Assembly: GCF_000002235.5 (NCBI RefSeq)
Contig: NW_022145605.1
Span: 1,539,321-1,603,320 of the forward strand
Direction: 5' to 3'
DNA length: 64,000 nt
Source of the DNA: Strongylocentrotus purpuratus
Taxonomy: Eukaryota; Echinodermata; Echinoidea; Camarodonta; Strongylocentrotidae
Under the pieces are notes generated by a model. The model searched no databases. It saw only the letters and a program-made list of their open reading frames with translations, and had not been told where the DNA came from. Below are positions 60,275 to 64,000 of this stretch, piece by piece. Position 1 is the stretch's first letter; every line of letters starts with the position of its first letter. Made by a program: the position numbers and the translations under genes.

Positions 60275-60368
60275 CAATATTTGTAACAGTCAGAAGGGTG
60301 TTGACTCTTTGCACAATAATTTGGGTGAATAAACGCATCTCATGCTCTCAGCTCTCAGCAGATCATTT
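60275..60368. repeat. Dispersed small hairpin, copy 7
   Basis: AACAGTCAGAAGGGTGTTGAC followed 60 bp later by CTCTCAGCAGATCAT, matching the family arms loosely. Confidence 0.35.
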
Positions 60369-60399
60369 ACAGCACAAATGACAAACAATTAGACCTGAA

Positions 60400-61190
60400 A
60401 TTTTATGAATTTTTAGAGAATATTTGAGGCCCATTCGACTGTAAAACCCAGATCAGCTTGAAATTGTACACAAAAGCCTACATACTATCAAACCTTTTGA
60501 AGAAATACGATTAGATCAGTTTGTCTTTGTTTTTTTCCTACCATTGGGAATGCTGTCCCGGTGAGCTCAGTAATTTCATTATTTCCAGTAAACTACTATC
60601 AGTGTACTGCCAATCAAATTAGGACCGTCGTTCCGAGTGTCACCCCTGCTTCCCTTACAGTCGCAGAGCAACTATTTGTCAGTAATTATAGAAGTCCCAA
60701 TGTCAAATGGACAAACCACAATTCATCAAACGTTGCTAACTTGATTGGGTCCAGATTTATAGGGTAGAGTAGCAACCATCTTCCCTCTCTCTCCCTGCCC
60801 ATACTTAAAATCTCCTGGTGGTAACGGTAAGGGCAATCAGGGTGGAATATACAGCTAGACATGTTAATTTATATCTTTATTTATGTTCTACTTATTTTTT
60901 TAGTTGTTTATCTCTCTAAACACTTTGTTTTTCGTTGTTTGGTGATGTAATAACTGTGCTAATTGTAATATCATCTGCTATGTAATTACCAGAAGGATGG
61001 TATCTTGCCTAAATAAAGTAAACATCATTATAGCCCTCTGCAGATTATAGGCATGTGCAAGTAAGTCCATGATCAGACACTCATAAATCATTTAGCTCAT
61101 GTAAGAACCTGTGTTTTGTCTCTTGTATTCATAATATTGATACAGAATCAATAATCAGCTGTCTTTTCTGTTGCTGTAAACATACCCTCA
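60400..61190. other. AT-rich DNA, no gene accepted
   Basis: A 68-codon plus frame at 60561-60767 has an AG just before its conserved-looking part, but no family match and no donor is evident, so it is not called. Confidence 0.35.
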
Positions 61191-61194
61191 CCCT

Positions 61195-61343
61195 TTCCAT
61201 CTCCCCCCTTTCTCTCTCTCTCTCTCTCTCTCTGTCCCTCTTCTTTCTCTCCCTCTTCTTTCTCTCCCCTCTTCTCCATCCCTCTCTCTTTCTCTCCCTT
61301 TATCTTTCTCCTTTTCCTCTCTCTCTCCCTCCTTTTTCTCTTT

Positions 61344-61379
<36 letters not shown>

Positions 61380-61490
61380 TTCTCCCCTCTCCTTCTCCCC
61401 TCTCCTTCACTCTCTCTCTCTCTCTCCCTCTCTGCCATATACACACACTCTTTCTCTCTTCCTCCACCTCACCCCTCCTATCCCCTCCCC

Positions 61491-61540
<50 letters not shown>

Positions 61541-61545
61541 AGACA
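61195..61545. repeat. CT-rich microsatellite
   Basis: Long (CT)n and (CCCT)n tract. Minus-strand Glu/Arg-rich frames of 89 and 98 codons are its translation. Confidence 0.95.
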
Positions 61546-62084
61546 AACATATAAATCTCTCCACCCCAATCTCCAATCACTTTCTCTTATCCACCCATAA
61601 TCATTACTCTAAGCTTTACAAACACAATTAGCATGCTTTACTACATCATGAGGACATACCCCCAGGGGTCATTCGGCCCTGACCTCATAAGGTCATAAAT
61701 AGTATAGTCTTTACTCCAGACCTCTGTGTAGCTGAGATTGTATGGTGTCTTTTAATTTGTAGGAACAAGGCATTTTTCTTTCTTGATAGCCAGAAAGAAA
61801 ATCTTTTTATCATTTTGATATTTGTATCATCATGGCTTTTCTTCCTTTAACTCTTTCTTCAGAGAATTTTTTTTTTTAATGATACTGGGCCTGGGGTCGA
61901 TTCATCGTTGGGTAGTTATTCTCTGAGAGTATTTTGTAAATAGTTTTATATATTCCATATTTGTTGTTGTATTCATGAATCAGTTATCTTTGTCACATCA
62001 TATGAGGGGGCCTTAACTTAACAAGCTGTGCTTCAACCAAGGTCTCCTCGTCTTCCTTTATTCTACATTGTACTGTTATGATTA

Positions 62085-62370
62085 CAATTCGATATCAACA
62101 AAGTCAGGACGGACGCATACGCTTACTCATTCTTCCCAAGGACAGTTACGGATTGGAACAGTCTTCTCCCTCAATTGTAGCCCAACCTTCCTTAAATACT
62201 TGAAATCTGCGCTTAAAACTGACCTAAAACCAGCACCTTAAGTTGGTGGCCGCACACAACGACACACCTCCAGTTTAAACACCTTTACTGCGTCTTTTGG
62301 AGGAATCCTACCAAGTACCAAGTACTCTATTATATTTTGTCACATGTGTTTTCTGGAAGACAAATAAACT
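62085..62370 (+). mobile_element. 3' end of a LINE (non-LTR retrotransposon), 5'-truncated
   Basis: The translation KVRTDAYAYSFFPRTVTDWN matches the well-known end of LINE reverse-transcriptase proteins (SFFPRT..DWN.LP). A one-base insertion follows DWNSL, after which another frame continues with AQPSL, LKSALKT. Then comes ~140 bp of 3' UTR ending in AATAAACTTGATACTTGATT. Only the last ~50 codons remain, as is usual for dead-on-arrival copies. CR1/L2/RTE-type clades share this ending, so the clade is not decided. Confidence 0.65.
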
Positions 62371-62777
62371 TGATACTTGATTCACCTCTATTAATTAATA
62401 CATGTAGCTATGCAATTTATAAAAATGAAAACAGTATAAATTTACAAGGAAAGAGAACATAGTTGCATTTTTGTCTTGAGTCTTTCTATTCTTATAACAA
62501 TATTCCTCATTGGGTTTTCTTTTTGTTCTGGCTTGTTGAAAATAATGTACGATGTGTGTAACTTAAATGCTCACAATAAGAAAAACTTTTTTTATTCTGA
62601 AAGTAAAACACTAAAACATTTCTTTGTGCTATGATTTGTTTTAAAAGTAGTAAGTCATACTCTGGTGACAATAGCAGTTACTTTTCTACACTTACTGAAT
62701 TCTTAGCTTCAACCTGAAAAAAGCGTATAACTATCCATTACCTTTACCCTAAACTTAAAACAAGAATACAACCCTTT

Positions 62778-63002
62778 GGCCCGAATTCACAAAGGAGGTT
62801 TAAATTTAACCCATGGTTCAAACCCTTGTTTTCATTAACCTATGGTTTAAAAATTAGCGCATATTAAGCATACCCTGCCTTGTGCTCCTCTAATATTGCT
62901 TGACTGTGTTGCGCTTATTTTGCGCTAATTTTAAACCATGGGTTATGTAAATGAGGATTTAAACCATGGGTTAACTCTAAACCTCCTTTGTGAATTCGGG
63001 CC
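62778..63002. mobile_element. 225-bp palindromic MITE
   Basis: GGCCCGAATTCACAAAGGAG at the left is exactly mirrored at the right end. Inside, TTTAAACCATGGGTTA-type and TTAGCGC motifs repeat the inversion, so nearly the whole element folds back. The target duplication is unclear. Confidence 0.75.
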
Positions 63003-64000
63003 TATTCGGGAATTCGCTTGAGCAAATGCTGCAGCTTCTGTGAGTGCATACAACACCAATGACAAATCATCATCACCTAGGTGTGGTAATTGAGACTGTC
63101 ATAATGATGACAAAATGCATCATATTTTTATTGAAAACAAAAAATTACAAACCTGTTTGTCTGAAATTCACTGCAGATTTGGCAGGAATTTGAAAACTGT
63201 TGAAAAACAAAATAATTTCAATCTGTGGCAACCAGGTGATCTAAATTATATTTTACCTCTGTTCTAACTTATCACATCATCTTAATGAAGCAAACTTTAC
63301 AGCAGTTCATTAGTGGATCAATCTTGCTCACAGGAAAGCAAATTTATTTGACAGATATTATGTATACAGAGCTTGCAAATTACATGTATGTTTTTTGGCT
63401 TGGCTGTCAATCCTTACAATTTTTGTTAAAAGAAAAACTTGGCAGTGACATTAGCTGTAAATTAGAGCTCCCATAAGAGGCTTTTTTTGTAGAATAACTA
63501 CCATTTTCTTTAGTAATTTTTTTTTATATTTTTTTTTTAAATGTTGCATTTTATAGAAATGTGAAGCACATAATGCTTCACCCCCTCCCCCCTCCCCCAC
63601 CACCTACACATACATACACTTGTGAATGGTACATAATTATGTGTATGAGGGGAGAAATCTTTCATTTAGTGTACACTACATTTTATACAATATGAATTTT
63701 TATTAGGTGTGAATGCTTGCCAATTTGATTTTGTTTAAAAAATACTGTGAAGAATATAAAAAGGCTGGAAGTACCATAAATGATGCCCTTTTTAAAGGGT
63801 GAGCACAGCTTTGTTGCTTATTAAATACCGGTTGTCTGGATGGTTAGACATGTCTTGCTGTCATAAATATATATGTTGGTCAAACAATCAGCTAAGTAGT
63901 TAAAAACAAGTTCACAATCTATAAATATCCTCCCAATATTCCACTATCTTGTAATGAGACATTCTAATTGCCAATTTATGCATTTAAGTTGCAATTAACC
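63003..64000. other. AT-rich DNA, no gene seen
   Basis: No exon or organised repeat recognised to the window end. Confidence 0.35.

Noticed and set aside
1-64000. Virus-derived or LTR elements
   Set aside because: I looked for paired long terminal repeats and for gag, pol, env or capsid-like frames and saw none that could be supported.

Overview
The window reads as nuclear DNA of a sea urchin (Echinoidea). The deciding evidence is a pair of intact tandem genes for a 237-residue paired-class homeodomain protein that I recognise as Pmar1 (micro1 / Hbox12 in other urchins), a repressor known only from sea urchins. AT-rich introns with GT/AG borders, long CT/GA microsatellites, poly-C/poly-G runs, many small foldback elements and a 500-base N gap fit a draft echinoderm scaffold. 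I cannot name the species.

Layout. 1-11536: four complete copies and one partial copy of a ~2.6 kb tandem unit, each with three tRNA-like sequences and an 18-bp minisatellite. 11957-16938: a ~5 kb non-autonomous transposon with hAT-like ends and a 6-bp target duplication, filled with 112-bp, ~184-bp and 46-bp arrays. 19095-21135: a TTAA-type MITE, a foldback element and a 23-bp degenerate array. 21311-25750: three exons of an unrecognised plus-strand gene with an apparent one-base frameshift and a MITE in its first visible intron. 25952-35660: a tandem duplication of ~5 kb carrying pmar1 copy A (28420-29514) and copy B (33863-34962) plus strongly conserved non-coding blocks. 38295-40534: the last four exons of a minus-strand HECT ubiquitin ligase, including the catalytic cysteine. 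42700-43075: a possible first exon of a plus-strand gene. 43130-63002: mostly intergenic or intronic DNA with a near-perfect 831-bp palindromic MULE-like element, a GGTCCGGG-rich foldback, a Helitron with two 3' hairpins, a PIF/Harbinger-like MITE, a dispersed family of small hairpins, a LINE 3' end and a palindromic MITE.

The only genes that clearly work together are the two pmar1 copies. Pmar1 is known to act at the top of the skeletogenic micromere network by repressing hesC. Silent sites in the exons of the two copies differ far less than their introns, which suggests homogenisation, while the proximal upstream DNA differs by a ~280-bp block containing CCAAT boxes. The HECT ligase and the 21-25 kb gene are neighbours with no visible functional link. 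All coordinates and alignments were made by eye.
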